The notes beneath the pieces are model-generated. The model was not told the origin of the DNA. It saw nothing but the letters and a program-made list of their open reading frames with translations, and searched no databases. From Cyclobacteriaceae bacterium (GTDB lineage: Bacteria > Bacteroidota > Bacteroidia > Cytophagales > Cyclobacteriaceae): DNA of 64,000 bases. The position numbers and the translations under genes were made by a program. The stretch covers positions 1,991,501-2,055,500 of the forward strand of contig JAIBBC010000001.1 in the NCBI GenBank assembly GCA_019694875.1. Direction: 5' to 3'. Position 1 is the stretch's first letter, and every line of letters starts with the position of its first letter. Shown piece after piece: positions 8,796 to 17,828 of the stretch.

Positions 8796-9320
8796 TTATT
8801 TTACAGTGAAGCTTACCTGAAGGTTCTCCCATGCCAGGGTTACCGTACCATCATCCTGTATTGTATAAATTAATTTTTCGTTATATACCGAAGACTGGGA
8901 GGGCTTTGCTGATATGCGCAGAGCATCCTGCTTTTCGTCATATGAAAAGGCACCCCATTGATCAGGATTTTTATTAAATATTAAGGTCCATTCTTTTTCA
9001 TTCGGAATTACAAAAAATCCATACTTACCTGCTATAAGAGCGTTTCCGTTTATTTTTGAGTCTTTATCAATTTTAAATGTAGTAGCTTCATTTGCTCCCG
9101 CCCGCCAGACTTCTCCAAAAGGCACCAGGTCGCCCCAAATTTTTCGGCTCTTAACGGATGGTTGACTGTAATTTATCGTTACAGTTGTAAGACCTGTTTG
9201 TTTAGCTACTTCAGCGGGAGGACTAGGTCTTTGAGATTTGTCCTGCTGACAAAATGTCTCATCTTGAATGAGTACTACAAAAAGGGTGATCAGAAGGATC
9301 AGTAATTTTTCTTTTTTCAT
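8796..9320 (-). CDS. Secreted DUF2911 protein
   Basis: The mature part carries the hallmarks of DUF2911: SPPAEVAKQTGLTTVTINYS, the SRKIWGDLVPFGEVWRAGAN block, the NGNALIAGKYGFFVIPNE strand pair and a WTLIFNKNPDQWGAFSYD segment. The function of the family is unknown; the W-G-x-L-V-P-x-G-x-x-W-R motif is nearly invariant. I take the ATG at 9320, which gives 174 residues and a clean signal peptide (KKEKLLILLITLFVVLIQ), instead of the earlier in-frame start at 9365. It is the first gene of the minus-strand group and is divergent from the putative regulator at 9435. Confidence 0.9.
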   Translation of the reverse strand: MKKEKLLILLITLFVVLIQDETFCQQDKSQRPSPPAEVAKQTGLTTVTINYSQPSVKSRKIWGDLVPFGEVWRAGANEATTFKIDKDSKINGNALIAGKYGFFVIPNEKEWTLIFNKNPDQWGAFSYDEKQDALRISAKPSQSSVYNEKLIYTIQDDGTVTLAWENLQVSFTVK

Positions 9321-9422
9321 GTTGAACGGGCGATTAAGTTGTGAATTGAATCCACAAACCTGCAAATTGATGGACGGATGCCTTGTTCAAAATGATTTCA
9401 AGCTTATTCAAGAAAGGAATTT

Positions 9423-9430
9423 TAACTTTG
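9423..9430 (+). promoter_or_regulatory. Exact TAnnTTTG -7 box 4 nt before a start codon
   Basis: TAACTTTG matches the Bacteroidota -7 consensus, and the ATG of the next gene is at 9435, so transcription would start at or inside the start codon. Either the mRNA is leaderless, a later start is used, or the match is chance. No clear -33 TTTG is at the right distance. Confidence 0.35.
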
Positions 9431-9434
9431 TCTA

Positions 9435-10697
9435 ATGTCTTTCGAGGAAAAGGAGTATATAACGCTGTACAAAAAGCAAAAAGAGATTGAGTTAGGCTGG
9501 GGTGACAGCCAGACATGGACCAGCCAGGATTTTGAGAAACTCAGTGAACTCATCTTGCAGCGTACCGGTATTCGGTTAAGTGAATCGACATTAAAGCGTG
9601 TTTGGGGAAAGGTAAAATATAACTCTGCACCAACCGCCACTACGCTTAATACATTGGCGCAATTTTCCGGCTTTGCGGATTGGCGGGAATTCAAATCAGC
9701 CAATGAATTTAAACGTAGCAGGTTGTCTGACATTCCTGAGGTAAATCTTAGTCCCGAAAAGCATACAGTTCCTAAAAAACCCAAGAGACCAGTATTAATC
9801 ATGCTGGGTATTTTGAGTATCGCACTGCTTGCAGCTTTATTTGCGCTTAATGTTACTTCCTCCAAATCACCCAACCCGATTGACCTTTCACAGGTTAATT
9901 TTAATCTTAAGCTCGTGTCCAATGATCTTCCAAATTCTGTCGTTTTTGATTATAGTATTGGTGCTAATAGGGTTGATACGCTAAAAATTCAACAGTCGTG
10001 GGATCCTCAGAGACAGGAAATAATCTCGCCTTCCGGTAGCCAACATACTTCGATTTATTATTACCCTGGTTTTTTTATCGCGAAACTTATTGCTGACGAT
10101 GTTATTTTAAAGGAACGGGATGTTTTTATCAAAACAGACGGCTGGAAAGGTATTATCAGCCAGGCTCCGGTCCCCGTCTATCTCAGTCAGTCAGAAATCA
10201 ATCGGCAACATAACAGCATGTCACTCGAACGTGGTGTGCTGACAGCCAAAACCGGGAAAACTGTTTTTAATGACATATGGACTGATTTTTACAATGTTGG
10301 TGGATATCATGTATCCTCTGAACATTTTACGTTAGACGTTACACTACAGAATACGTCCACAAAAGAAGAAGCTGTTTGTCAGCAGGCACGTGTAACAATT
10401 ATTACAACAAAAGGTGCCATAGTTCTCCCGTTGATTGCCAAAGGCTGCATTTCTGCTATCTCTGTTTTTGATGGCGAAAAGTTAGTAAACGGGAAAGATT
10501 CAGATCTCTCCTTGTTTGGTTGCGATTTCTCCACGCCTCAAAAATTATCATGTCTAATGAGCAATCGTAAAATGATTATATTCTTGAACGGGAAGAAAAT
10601 TTTTACCTCTCAGCGAAAAACTGATCTTGGTACCATTGTGGGTATAGCAATAGGATTTGAAGGTACAGGAAAGGTATTTGAGGTTAAACTGAAGTAA
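9435..10697 (+). CDS. Membrane-anchored protein with N-terminal helical regulator-like domain
   Basis: The N-terminal 90 residues contain LSESTLKRVWGKVKYNSAPT and LNTLAQFSGFADWREF, a helical segment seen repeatedly in this phylum and resembling a helix-turn-helix. A lysine-rich linker and one membrane helix (about 120-142, LIMLGILSIALLAALFALNV) follow, then some 270 residues of extracytoplasmic beta-rich domain with a WDP...SIYYYPGFFIAKL motif. I infer a sensor that passes an outside signal to a cytoplasmic DNA- or protein-binding domain, but no family name is certain. Being divergent from the DUF2911 to concanavalin group, it may control those genes. Confidence 0.75.
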   Translation: MSFEEKEYITLYKKQKEIELGWGDSQTWTSQDFEKLSELILQRTGIRLSESTLKRVWGKVKYNSAPTATTLNTLAQFSGFADWREFKSANEFKRSRLSDIPEVNLSPEKHTVPKKPKRPVLIMLGILSIALLAALFALNVTSSKSPNPIDLSQVNFNLKLVSNDLPNSVVFDYSIGANRVDTLKIQQSWDPQRQEIISPSGSQHTSIYYYPGFFIAKLIADDVILKERDVFIKTDGWKGIISQAPVPVYLSQSEINRQHNSMSLERGVLTAKTGKTVFNDIWTDFYNVGGYHVSSEHFTLDVTLQNTSTKEEAVCQQARVTIITTKGAIVLPLIAKGCISAISVFDGEKLVNGKDSDLSLFGCDFSTPQKLSCLMSNRKMIIFLNGKKIFTSQRKTDLGTIVGIAIGFEGTGKVFEVKLK

Positions 10698-10731
10698 TTT
10701 CTTTTTCTGCTTTAACTAATCAAAGCGACAA

Positions 10732-12762
10732 TTAAGAACCACTTTTATGCTCAATCAATTTTAAGATCGCCATGTACTCATCGCGCAGCTTGGCTGCTTC
10801 CATGAACTCAAGGTCTTTCGCGGCCTTTTCCATTGCCTTCTTCGTTCGATCAGCCATTTTCTGAAGCTCATCTTTACCCAGATAAGCCACTACCGGGTCC
10901 GCAGCCAGCGAAACTTCTTCGCTTTCAACGTAGTAGTTCTTGGTCGATTTTTTAGAATCGGCAACTTTGGTCTGACCGAGAATTGATTCTTTTGAGCGAA
11001 TAATGGTTTTAGGTGTAATGTTGTTTGCCTGATTGTATTCCTTCTGAACCTGACGCCTGCGATTCGTTTCGTCAATAGCCGCTTGCATCGACTCGGTGAT
11101 CGTATCGGCATACATGATTACGCGGCCATTCTCATTCCGGGCGGCACGACCAATCGTTTGCACAAGCGACCGTTGATTTCGCAGGAATCCTTCCTTGTCG
11201 GCATCCAGAATAGCCACCAGTGAAACCTCCGGAAGATCCAGCCCTTCGCGCAACAGGTTAACGCCCACCAGTACATCAAAAACTCCAAGGCGTAACTCGC
11301 GTAGAATTTCGACACGGTCAAGCGTAGTAACTTCGGAGTGGATGTATCGGCATTTTACACCTGCACGTTCCATAAATTTAGTAAGCTCCTCAGCCATGCG
11401 CTTGGTAAGCGTTGTTACCAGAACACGCTCTTTTTTCTTAACGCGTTCATCTATCTCTTCCAACAGGTCATCGATTTGGTTTTTGCTCGGACGAACATCA
11501 ATTTCGGGATCGAGCAAGCCGGTAGGTCGAATGAGCTGTTCAACCACAACGCCTTCTGATTTCCGAAGTTCGTATTCCGCAGGCGTTGCACTTACGTACA
11601 CCACCTGGTTCATCATAGATTCAAACTCATTAAAAGTCAACGGACGGTTGTCAAGCGCTGCCGGCAACCGGAAACCATAATCAACAAGATTTACCTTTCG
11701 CGAACGGTCACCTCCCCACATAGCGCGAATCTGCGGCACGGTAACGTGACTCTCATCAATGATCACCAGGAAGTCGTCCGGGAAGTAATCGATTAAGCAG
11801 AAGGGTCTTGCACCGGGTTGTCTGCGATCGAAGTAACGCGAATAGTTTTCAATACCCGAACAGTAACCGAGTTCACGCATCATTTCCATATCGAACTCGG
11901 TACGTTCTTTCAAACGCTTGGCTTCGAGAAATTTTCTATCAGACTCAAACATCCCAACCTGGCGTACCAAATCGTCCTGGATTTCATGAATCGCCTGATG
12001 CAACGATTCTTTTCCGGTCACGAACAGGTTTGCCGGGAAGATGGTCACAACTTTTTCATCCGAGATCTTTTTTCCGCTTACCGGATCAATCCGCTGGATT
12101 GATTCAATTTCATCACCCCAGAAATAAACCCGGATGGCGTAATCGGCATAAGCGAGAAATATGTCAACTGTATCTCCTTTAACGCGGAATGTACCGCGCT
12201 TGAACTCTGCTTCCGTACGATTGTACAGAATATCAACCAGTCCAAAGAGTAAGCGGTTGCGCGCGATTGTTTCGCCAGCGGTGAGCTTAATAACATTCTT
12301 TCCAAACTCTTCGGGGTTCCCGATACCATAAATGCACGAGACAGAAGCTACTACCAGAACATCCCTGCGGCCCGTGAGCAACGCTGACGTTGCACTAAGC
12401 CGAAGCTTTTCAATCTCTTCGTTGATTGATAAGTCTTTTTCGATGTATAGATTAGAAGACGGAATGAATGCCTCCGGCTGATAATAATCGTAGTATGAGA
12501 TAAAATACTCAACCGCATTTTCGGGGAAGAAATTTTTGAATTCTCCGTACAGCTGGGCTGCGAGTGTTTTGTTATGACTGAGAATGAGCGTAGGCCGGTT
12601 GGTGCGGGCAATCACGTTAGCCATCGTAAAGGTCTTCCCTGACCCGGTTACGCCCAACAGGGTCTGATGCGGTTCTCCCGTCTCAATGCCATCAACAAGT
12701 TGCTGGATGGCTTTGGGCTGATCGCCTGTAGGAACGTATTCGCTGGTGATTTTAAAATCCAT
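10732..12762 (-). CDS. uvrB: Excinuclease ABC subunit B
   Basis: DNA-damage recognition helicase of nucleotide excision repair; it takes DNA from UvrA and recruits UvrC. The 676-residue protein has Walker A (GVTGSGKTFTMAN, about 38), the beta-hairpin region (YYQPEAFIPSSNLYIEKD), the DESH Walker B box (about 338), helicase motif VI (QTIGRAARNENGRV) and the C-terminal UVR coiled coil (LEFMEAAKLRDEY, about 645-660). The start matches the conserved DFKITSEYVPTGDQPKAI opening. It is a single gene between a convergent neighbour and the aroE terminator. Confidence 0.99.
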   Translation of the reverse strand: MDFKITSEYVPTGDQPKAIQQLVDGIETGEPHQTLLGVTGSGKTFTMANVIARTNRPTLILSHNKTLAAQLYGEFKNFFPENAVEYFISYYDYYQPEAFIPSSNLYIEKDLSINEEIEKLRLSATSALLTGRRDVLVVASVSCIYGIGNPEEFGKNVIKLTAGETIARNRLLFGLVDILYNRTEAEFKRGTFRVKGDTVDIFLAYADYAIRVYFWGDEIESIQRIDPVSGKKISDEKVVTIFPANLFVTGKESLHQAIHEIQDDLVRQVGMFESDRKFLEAKRLKERTEFDMEMMRELGYCSGIENYSRYFDRRQPGARPFCLIDYFPDDFLVIIDESHVTVPQIRAMWGGDRSRKVNLVDYGFRLPAALDNRPLTFNEFESMMNQVVYVSATPAEYELRKSEGVVVEQLIRPTGLLDPEIDVRPSKNQIDDLLEEIDERVKKKERVLVTTLTKRMAEELTKFMERAGVKCRYIHSEVTTLDRVEILRELRLGVFDVLVGVNLLREGLDLPEVSLVAILDADKEGFLRNQRSLVQTIGRAARNENGRVIMYADTITESMQAAIDETNRRRQVQKEYNQANNITPKTIIRSKESILGQTKVADSKKSTKNYYVESEEVSLAADPVVAYLGKDELQKMADRTKKAMEKAAKDLEFMEAAKLRDEYMAILKLIEHKSGS

Positions 12763-12806
12763 GGAGAAAGTTAATAGTTATTAGTTAATGGTAATGTTTT
12801 ACAAAT

Positions 12807-12851
12807 GAAAAAGGTTCAGGCACTGACACAAACGGTCATAACCTGAACCTT
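12807..12851 (-). terminator. Terminator downstream of aroE
   Basis: AAGGTTCAGG (12811-12820) and CCTGAACCTT (12842-12851) form a perfect 10-bp stem. On the minus strand the stem is followed by a run of T residues (complement of the A-run at 12808-12812), so it ends the aroE transcript before uvrB. Confidence 0.85.
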
Positions 12852-12875
12852 ACCTAATAACGATTAGCGGATAAC

Positions 12876-13619
12876 TTACTTATTCCAGATCGTCCAGGAT
12901 TTTTCGGCCTGAACGTGAAGCATTTCAAGACCATTCTTAATGGTCGCTCCGCGGATTTCTGCCTTTTGCAAAAACTGTGTGCGGGCCGGGTTATAAATCA
13001 GGTCGTACACGTAATGATCACGGGTGATGTGCTCGGTGCTGAGCGGAGGCATGGCACTTTCGTTTGGATGCATACCGAGCGGAGTGGTATTCACAATCAG
13101 ATTCGATGCTTCGATTTCGTTCGCGTTGGCATTGATCTCTTCGTAGGCATAGTCACCGGAAGCTTTATCGCGGGAAACAACTTTGAAAGAAATTCCAAGT
13201 TTGCTAAGAGCTTGTTGTACTGCTTTTGACGACCCACCGGAACCGAGAATAAGCGCTTTGAAATTTTTGTCTTTTGGGAGCCACTTTTCGATAGTTTCGA
13301 AAAAAGCGTCTGAATCTGTATTGTATCCTTTCAGTTTTCCTTTCTCAATCTTAATCACATTTACCGCTCCGATTTCTTTTGCTTTCGGATCGATTTCGTT
13401 CAGGTATTTAATAACCTGCTCTTTATAGGGAAGTGTAACGTTTAGTCCGCTCAGTGATTTGTTCTCCTTCAACAGCTTCTCGATGTCCTGAATTTTGGTG
13501 AGTGGAAACAGTTCGTAGTGATAGTCGCGCAAACCTTCCCGGAAGAACTTTTCGTCAAAATATGATTTTGAGAACGAGTGACTTACTGTAGCGCCAATTA
13601 GACCAAATATTTTTTCCAT
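12876..13619 (-). CDS. aroE: Shikimate dehydrogenase
   Basis: NADP-dependent reduction of 3-dehydroshikimate to shikimate in aromatic amino-acid synthesis. The substrate-binding start GLIGATVSHSFSKSYF, the catalytic lysine in GLNVTLPYKEQVI (about residue 65), the nucleotide-binding GSGGSSKAV and NTTPLGMHP are all present. At 247 residues it is slightly shorter than the E. coli enzyme, as is usual in this phylum. Its ATG is separated from the upstream DUF368 stop by a single base, so the two are translationally coupled; the pairing probably has no metabolic meaning beyond shared expression. Confidence 0.97.
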   Translation of the reverse strand: MEKIFGLIGATVSHSFSKSYFDEKFFREGLRDYHYELFPLTKIQDIEKLLKENKSLSGLNVTLPYKEQVIKYLNEIDPKAKEIGAVNVIKIEKGKLKGYNTDSDAFFETIEKWLPKDKNFKALILGSGGSSKAVQQALSKLGISFKVVSRDKASGDYAYEEINANANEIEASNLIVNTTPLGMHPNESAMPPLSTEHITRDHYVYDLIYNPARTQFLQKAEIRGATIKNGLEMLHVQAEKSWTIWNK

Positions 13620-13620
13620 G

Positions 13621-14559
13621 TCAGTGTTTCAATTTTAATCGTGTTGCAATTCGTTCCGTAAGTATAACAACGCATACACCCAATGCTGTCATCAGAATGG
13701 CCTGAAAGAGTTGGGGATCCTTTCCGGTTTCTGATAAAAAGTGCCAAGGTAGTACACTTTTGTCAAATACTGCAACTTGCTGTCCCTCACGGGTTGTGGC
13801 GAACTCCAGCCCTTTTCGCCAGGGCCAAACCTTATTTAATGAACCGAGCATAAAACCTGCCAGCGCAGCAACGGTAAGGTGATGATAGTGATCAAGTACC
13901 CATGTGATTAAACGTGCAAACGTGAGCAAGCCTATGATTCCACCCGCTGCAAAAACCAATATGATCAACGGATCAAATTCAACCAGCGAACTTATCATAA
14001 GCTGATATTTGCCAAGCAGCAATAAAATGAACGCACCCGAGATGCCCGGAAAGATCATTGACGAAACAGCCAGCGCTCCGCAAATGAAAACAAACCAGTA
14101 CGTGTCAGGTGTTTCTACAGGTGAAAGCCACGTGATTGCATAACCGGCTACTGCGGTTATCATAAACATGACGATCGGCCTGATGCCCCAGGTTTTGATC
14201 TCCTTCAACACCAACGCAACTGACGCAAAGATCACCCCAAAGAAAAATGAGCTTACCAGAATCGGGTAATGAAGAATGAGATTGAAAATAAGGCCAGCCA
14301 AAACCAGCAGGCTCGTAACTACACCTGCTGAAAGTGTCAGCAAAAAATTTCCGTTGATCTTTTTCCACAACGTTGCTATCCTGAATTTCAGCAACAAGCT
14401 TAACGCCTGCCGGTCAAATTCATTGAGGGAGTGAAGCAACTCTTCATAAATGCCGGTAATGAACGCAACTGTTCCTCCGGACACTCCGGGTACCGCATCG
14501 GCTATGCCCATGCATAGCCCCTTTATGTAGAGCAGAATATAATCTGTAAGTTTTCTCAA
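13621..14559 (-). CDS. DUF368 polyprenyl-phosphate translocase
   Basis: Integral membrane protein of 312 residues with about nine hydrophobic segments. The signature GLCMGIADAVPGVSGGTVAF lies at residues 15-34 and a second half-repeat is seen as MIFPGISGAFILLLLGKYQ near 170. DUF368 proteins (PopT) have been shown to return undecaprenyl phosphate across the cytoplasmic membrane for reuse in cell-wall and surface-glycan synthesis, which fits a location beside a polysaccharide block. It sits between comA-like and aroE with gaps of one base or less. Confidence 0.9.
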   Translation of the reverse strand: MRKLTDYILLYIKGLCMGIADAVPGVSGGTVAFITGIYEELLHSLNEFDRQALSLLLKFRIATLWKKINGNFLLTLSAGVVTSLLVLAGLIFNLILHYPILVSSFFFGVIFASVALVLKEIKTWGIRPIVMFMITAVAGYAITWLSPVETPDTYWFVFICGALAVSSMIFPGISGAFILLLLGKYQLMISSLVEFDPLIILVFAAGGIIGLLTFARLITWVLDHYHHLTVAALAGFMLGSLNKVWPWRKGLEFATTREGQQVAVFDKSVLPWHFLSETGKDPQLFQAILMTALGVCVVILTERIATRLKLKH

Positions 14560-15366
14560 TTAATCCGCGTAGAATGGAGGCACAGATTTGCTGTCTTTGC
14601 TTCTTTCAATACCGAGGAAATGTAAAAAGGTATCACCGCGCAATCCGAGGCGTACGGTTTCTAATGGAATAACTTCATTCGGAGCAATGTTACCAAGGTT
14701 AACATTGGCGCCCAGCAATTTCACGAACCAAACTTGCTGTGCTTTCTGCGGGGCTTCCCAGATAATTTTTTCGAACGGAACCTTGGTAAGAATCTCCTGA
14801 ACAAGACCGGAGCGAACTTCTCCCGTGCCGCGGAACAAACCCACGTTCCCGCCTTCGCGCGCTTCACCAATCACTTTCCATGAACCTGCCTGCAATTCTT
14901 TTTGCATCAGTTCAATCCACTGGTACGGAGGGATAATTTTGTCAGCATCTTTCGAACCTACTTCTGACAATACCGTTACCTGCTTCGAAAGTTTTTCGAT
15001 GTACTCGCACTTTTTGTCGTGCGGCATATCCATCGAGCCATCTGATACTTCGGCATATGTCATTCCGAACTGATCGAGCACTCTGCGGTAGTCGTCAAAC
15101 TGGTCGCGGATTACAAACGCTTCGAACAACGTTCCGCCAAAGTATGCCGGTATCCCCGCATCTTTAAAAACCTTTAGCTTGTCTTTCAGGTTTGGTGTAA
15201 CAAACGATGTTGCCCACCCGAGTTTAACAATGTCGACATGATTTCCGGCAACGCTTACAAAATCTTCTGCTTCGCGGATGCTGAGGCCCTTATCCATGGC
15301 CATGGTAAAGCCTACTTCCCTGGGCTTGGAGGAGCGCTCAGGTAAATTCTTTAAGTCGTAATTCAT
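14560..15366 (-). CDS. comA: Phosphosulfolactate synthase-like protein (ComA family)
   Basis: A TIM-barrel enzyme of 268 residues. ComA adds sulfite to phosphoenolpyruvate to give (2R)-phosphosulfolactate, the first step of archaeal coenzyme M synthesis. Recognisable segments are REVGFTMAMDKGLS, VDIVKLGWATSF, FGGTLFEAF, EVSDGSMDMP, VIGEAREGGNVGLFRGTGEV and IWEAPQKAQQVWFVKLLGAN. Bacteroidota do not make coenzyme M, so the product probably enters another sulfonate route such as sulfolactate or sulfonolipid precursors; that is inference. The gene abuts the TPR gene upstream and the DUF368 gene downstream with no spacing. Confidence 0.87.
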   Translation of the reverse strand: MNYDLKNLPERSSKPREVGFTMAMDKGLSIREAEDFVSVAGNHVDIVKLGWATSFVTPNLKDKLKVFKDAGIPAYFGGTLFEAFVIRDQFDDYRRVLDQFGMTYAEVSDGSMDMPHDKKCEYIEKLSKQVTVLSEVGSKDADKIIPPYQWIELMQKELQAGSWKVIGEAREGGNVGLFRGTGEVRSGLVQEILTKVPFEKIIWEAPQKAQQVWFVKLLGANVNLGNIAPNEVIPLETVRLGLRGDTFLHFLGIERSKDSKSVPPFYAD

Positions 15367-16782
15367 CTAGCTGTTATCTTTTCTAAACTGCTCGATGATC
15401 TTGTACAGCGCCTTCTGAGTTTCCAGCTTGGGGAAAAATTCGAAAAGCGTTGAATGACCATCGAAGTCCAAAATTAAGGCATTTTCCAGATAATTAAATG
15501 CCTCCTTGTAATTGCCTGCCTCAATGAGGTAGATTGTCATGCGGTAGAGTATTTCCGCATCATCGGGGTTGTCGTGCAGTGCGTGCGATAAAACGTCAAG
15601 GGCTTTTTGGTGATCGCCCTGTTCGTAGTAAATAAATGACCAGTTCAACCAGATTTCTTTGTCTTTCGGATCAAGCTTGCTTGCTTCTTCGTAAGCATCA
15701 ATGCTCGATACAATATTTCCGACTTTAAACTCAGCATGTGCAATTGCTTTCCAATACTCCGGGTTTTCTACATGCAGTTTAAGTGCCTTATTGTAAAAGT
15801 GGAGGGCCTGGTACCACTTTTCCTGTTTCTCCAGACATGCACCGGCACCAAACCATGCTTCGTCATACAGGTTGTCGAGCTTGGCAGCTTTTTGGAAATA
15901 TTTTAATCCGAGGTCGTATTGTTCGAGGTTCTCATACGCAGCACCGATCGAGCAATACACCTCTGCACTCGGGCCTTCCAGTTCAATGGTCTTCTTAAAT
16001 GAATCGAGCGCTTTTGTGAATTCGCTCAGGTTCATGTACGTATTACCGATGTTGAAGTAGGCCGAAGCAAACGTGTCGTCAATGGTTGTGGCAAAGTCGT
16101 AAGCCTTCAATGCTTCGTCATATTGCCCGAGCTTGTTGTAAACAATGCCCAAATTATACCACGCTGACGCGGAATACGGATCTTCGTCTATGAATTTTTT
16201 GTAGTATGAAACGCTGCTCTCCAGCTGACCTGTAACGTCAAGGCAATAGGCAAGTTCGTACAACGCGCCTTCATGGTTAATGTTGAACTCTACTGCATTT
16301 TTGTATGCTTCAATGGCGAGTTCATAACTTTCGGAGTGCTGATATGCTAACCCGATGTTATAGTAAACCTCATCCTTGTCTTCGGCAAACTCCAGAGCCT
16401 GCTCGTAGCTTTCGATCGCTTCTTTATGTTTTCCCTGAAGGGTTAGGATAGAACCACGTGTAAGCATGATCTCGGCATCGTTCGGCTGGAGGTTGCCCGC
16501 CTGATCAAGCAATTCAAGGGCTTCTTCATATTCGCCCAGTTGCGACAACACCTGAGCTTTGGTGGTTATAAATTGTGTTGAGAATGGATATTGATTGATG
16601 GCCAGATTAACGGCCTGCAGTGCTTTATTAAATTTCGAACGAAGCATGTAGAAATCGATGATTTCTTCAAAAGCTTCTATCTCAAAAAATTCGGTTTTCT
16701 TTTTCCGCAGGTGTTCTTCAAATCGCTTTACCAGATCGTTCCCCTCATCCTCTTTTTTCCGGAATTCTTTCGCCATGGGCAA
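15367..16782 (-). CDS. Tetratricopeptide-repeat protein
   Basis: The 471-residue protein is built almost entirely of about twelve 34-residue TPR units, each with the W-x3-G-x3-Y pattern (for example AWYNLGIVYNKLGQYDEALK and AYFNIGNTYMNLSEFTKALD). It has no signal peptide or membrane helix and is rich in acidic residues, so it is probably a cytoplasmic scaffold. Its stop is directly followed by the ATG of the comA-like gene. The partner is unknown. Confidence 0.93.
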   Translation of the reverse strand: MPMAKEFRKKEDEGNDLVKRFEEHLRKKKTEFFEIEAFEEIIDFYMLRSKFNKALQAVNLAINQYPFSTQFITTKAQVLSQLGEYEEALELLDQAGNLQPNDAEIMLTRGSILTLQGKHKEAIESYEQALEFAEDKDEVYYNIGLAYQHSESYELAIEAYKNAVEFNINHEGALYELAYCLDVTGQLESSVSYYKKFIDEDPYSASAWYNLGIVYNKLGQYDEALKAYDFATTIDDTFASAYFNIGNTYMNLSEFTKALDSFKKTIELEGPSAEVYCSIGAAYENLEQYDLGLKYFQKAAKLDNLYDEAWFGAGACLEKQEKWYQALHFYNKALKLHVENPEYWKAIAHAEFKVGNIVSSIDAYEEASKLDPKDKEIWLNWSFIYYEQGDHQKALDVLSHALHDNPDDAEILYRMTIYLIEAGNYKEAFNYLENALILDFDGHSTLFEFFPKLETQKALYKIIEQFRKDNS

Positions 16783-16815
16783 TTAGGTTTTTCTAAGGTA
16801 ACTAAAAATAGGGCG

Positions 16816-16823
16816 CAAATGTA
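16816..16823 (-). promoter_or_regulatory. Candidate promoter for the TPR-comA-DUF368-aroE unit
   Basis: On the minus strand the sequence reads TACATTTG, an exact match to the -7 consensus, 34 nt before the TPR start codon. No good -33 box was found. If used, it separates this unit from the polysaccharide operon upstream. Confidence 0.4.
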
Positions 16824-16829
16824 TACCGA

Positions 16830-17819
16830 TTAATGATTTTTTCCGCCATAAAGTTCGGCATACCGGCTGCAGCACCATTTTACTGTTGCATCAAACGTTT
16901 GAAAGTTATAATCCAGTGTTTTTTTAATTTTTTTGGCACTGTAGTGGAAATGTGTCCCGGCCAACCGGGCAGTTTCAAGGGTAATGATCGGCTCGGTGCC
17001 GGTTAGTTTCGTGCGGAAACTCTCCAGCGCAGCAAGCGGTTTGAGAAACGGTTTTCGGACCCGTATGGTTGGGCCTTTTTTATTGAAATTCCCCGCAAGC
17101 GTGTCGAAAAATTCCTTGAAGCCCACAGAGCCGGCATTTAATATAAACCGCTCGCGTTCAATTTTCGACTCAAAAAGCTGAAGGGCAATCGAAGCAATGT
17201 CGCGAACATCCACGTAGTTAAATGAGCCATCCATATAAAACGGCTTTTCCTGCCATGCATATTTAAAAAGTTGCGAAGAGCTTTTATCCCAGTTGCTGTA
17301 GCCCAGAATTACGGAGGGATTAATGATTACCGTACTTAAACCTTCTTCCTGGCCGCGATAAATTTCAAGTTCCGCGCGATATTTGGACAGTGCATAGTTA
17401 CTGTTGAAAGGATTGTCAACCCACTTGTTGGTTTCGTCAACTTCACGTTGATCTTTTTGTCGACCCAAAGCCGCTACGGAACTCACATGTAACAGCCGTT
17501 TTACGTTTACGGCCAGCGCAGCGTTTACGACATTCCGGGTTCCGTCTATATTTATGGCAAATACTTTTTGCGCGTTACGCGGATTAAAAGAAACAAAAGC
17601 AGCAGTGTGGATAATGCCCGTTACGTCAGCGAGAGCTTCGCGGAGGGCAACTTCATCGGTAATGTCGGCATCGCGCCAGAGAATATGCTTCTGAAGATCG
17701 CTCAGATGTCGGATGTCACTGCTTTTTCGCTTGATCGCAACAAATGGCTGCTTGCGCTCGTGCAGCAACCGCACGATGTAACTTCCGAGCAAGCCGTTAG
17801 CGCCAGTTACTGCAATCAT
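16830..17819 (-). CDS. NAD-dependent epimerase/dehydratase family protein
   Basis: Extended short-chain dehydrogenase of 329 residues. The N-terminal Rossmann motif is TGANGLLGSYIV, residues 4-15. The active-site pair is YxxxK in NYALSKYRAE near residue 145, after LLHVSSVAALG with its Ser. Related proteins act on nucleotide sugars or on dihydroflavonol-like substrates; a choice cannot be made. It follows the PHP phosphatase gene by nine bases and closes the polysaccharide block, so a role in activated-sugar modification is plausible. Confidence 0.87.
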   Translation of the reverse strand: MIAVTGANGLLGSYIVRLLHERKQPFVAIKRKSSDIRHLSDLQKHILWRDADITDEVALREALADVTGIIHTAAFVSFNPRNAQKVFAINIDGTRNVVNAALAVNVKRLLHVSSVAALGRQKDQREVDETNKWVDNPFNSNYALSKYRAELEIYRGQEEGLSTVIINPSVILGYSNWDKSSSQLFKYAWQEKPFYMDGSFNYVDVRDIASIALQLFESKIERERFILNAGSVGFKEFFDTLAGNFNKKGPTIRVRKPFLKPLAALESFRTKLTGTEPIITLETARLAGTHFHYSAKKIKKTLDYNFQTFDATVKWCCSRYAELYGGKNH

Positions 17820-17828
17820 GAGAATAAA

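Noticed and set aside
9422-9922. Minus-strand frame of 166 codons opposite the membrane regulator gene
   Set aside because: Cysteine- and serine-rich shadow; the plus-strand product has a recognisable layout.
11195-11680. Long frame on the plus strand inside uvrB (161 codons)
   Set aside because: Rich in Ser, Arg and Thr as expected for an antisense shadow; uvrB is intact on the other strand.
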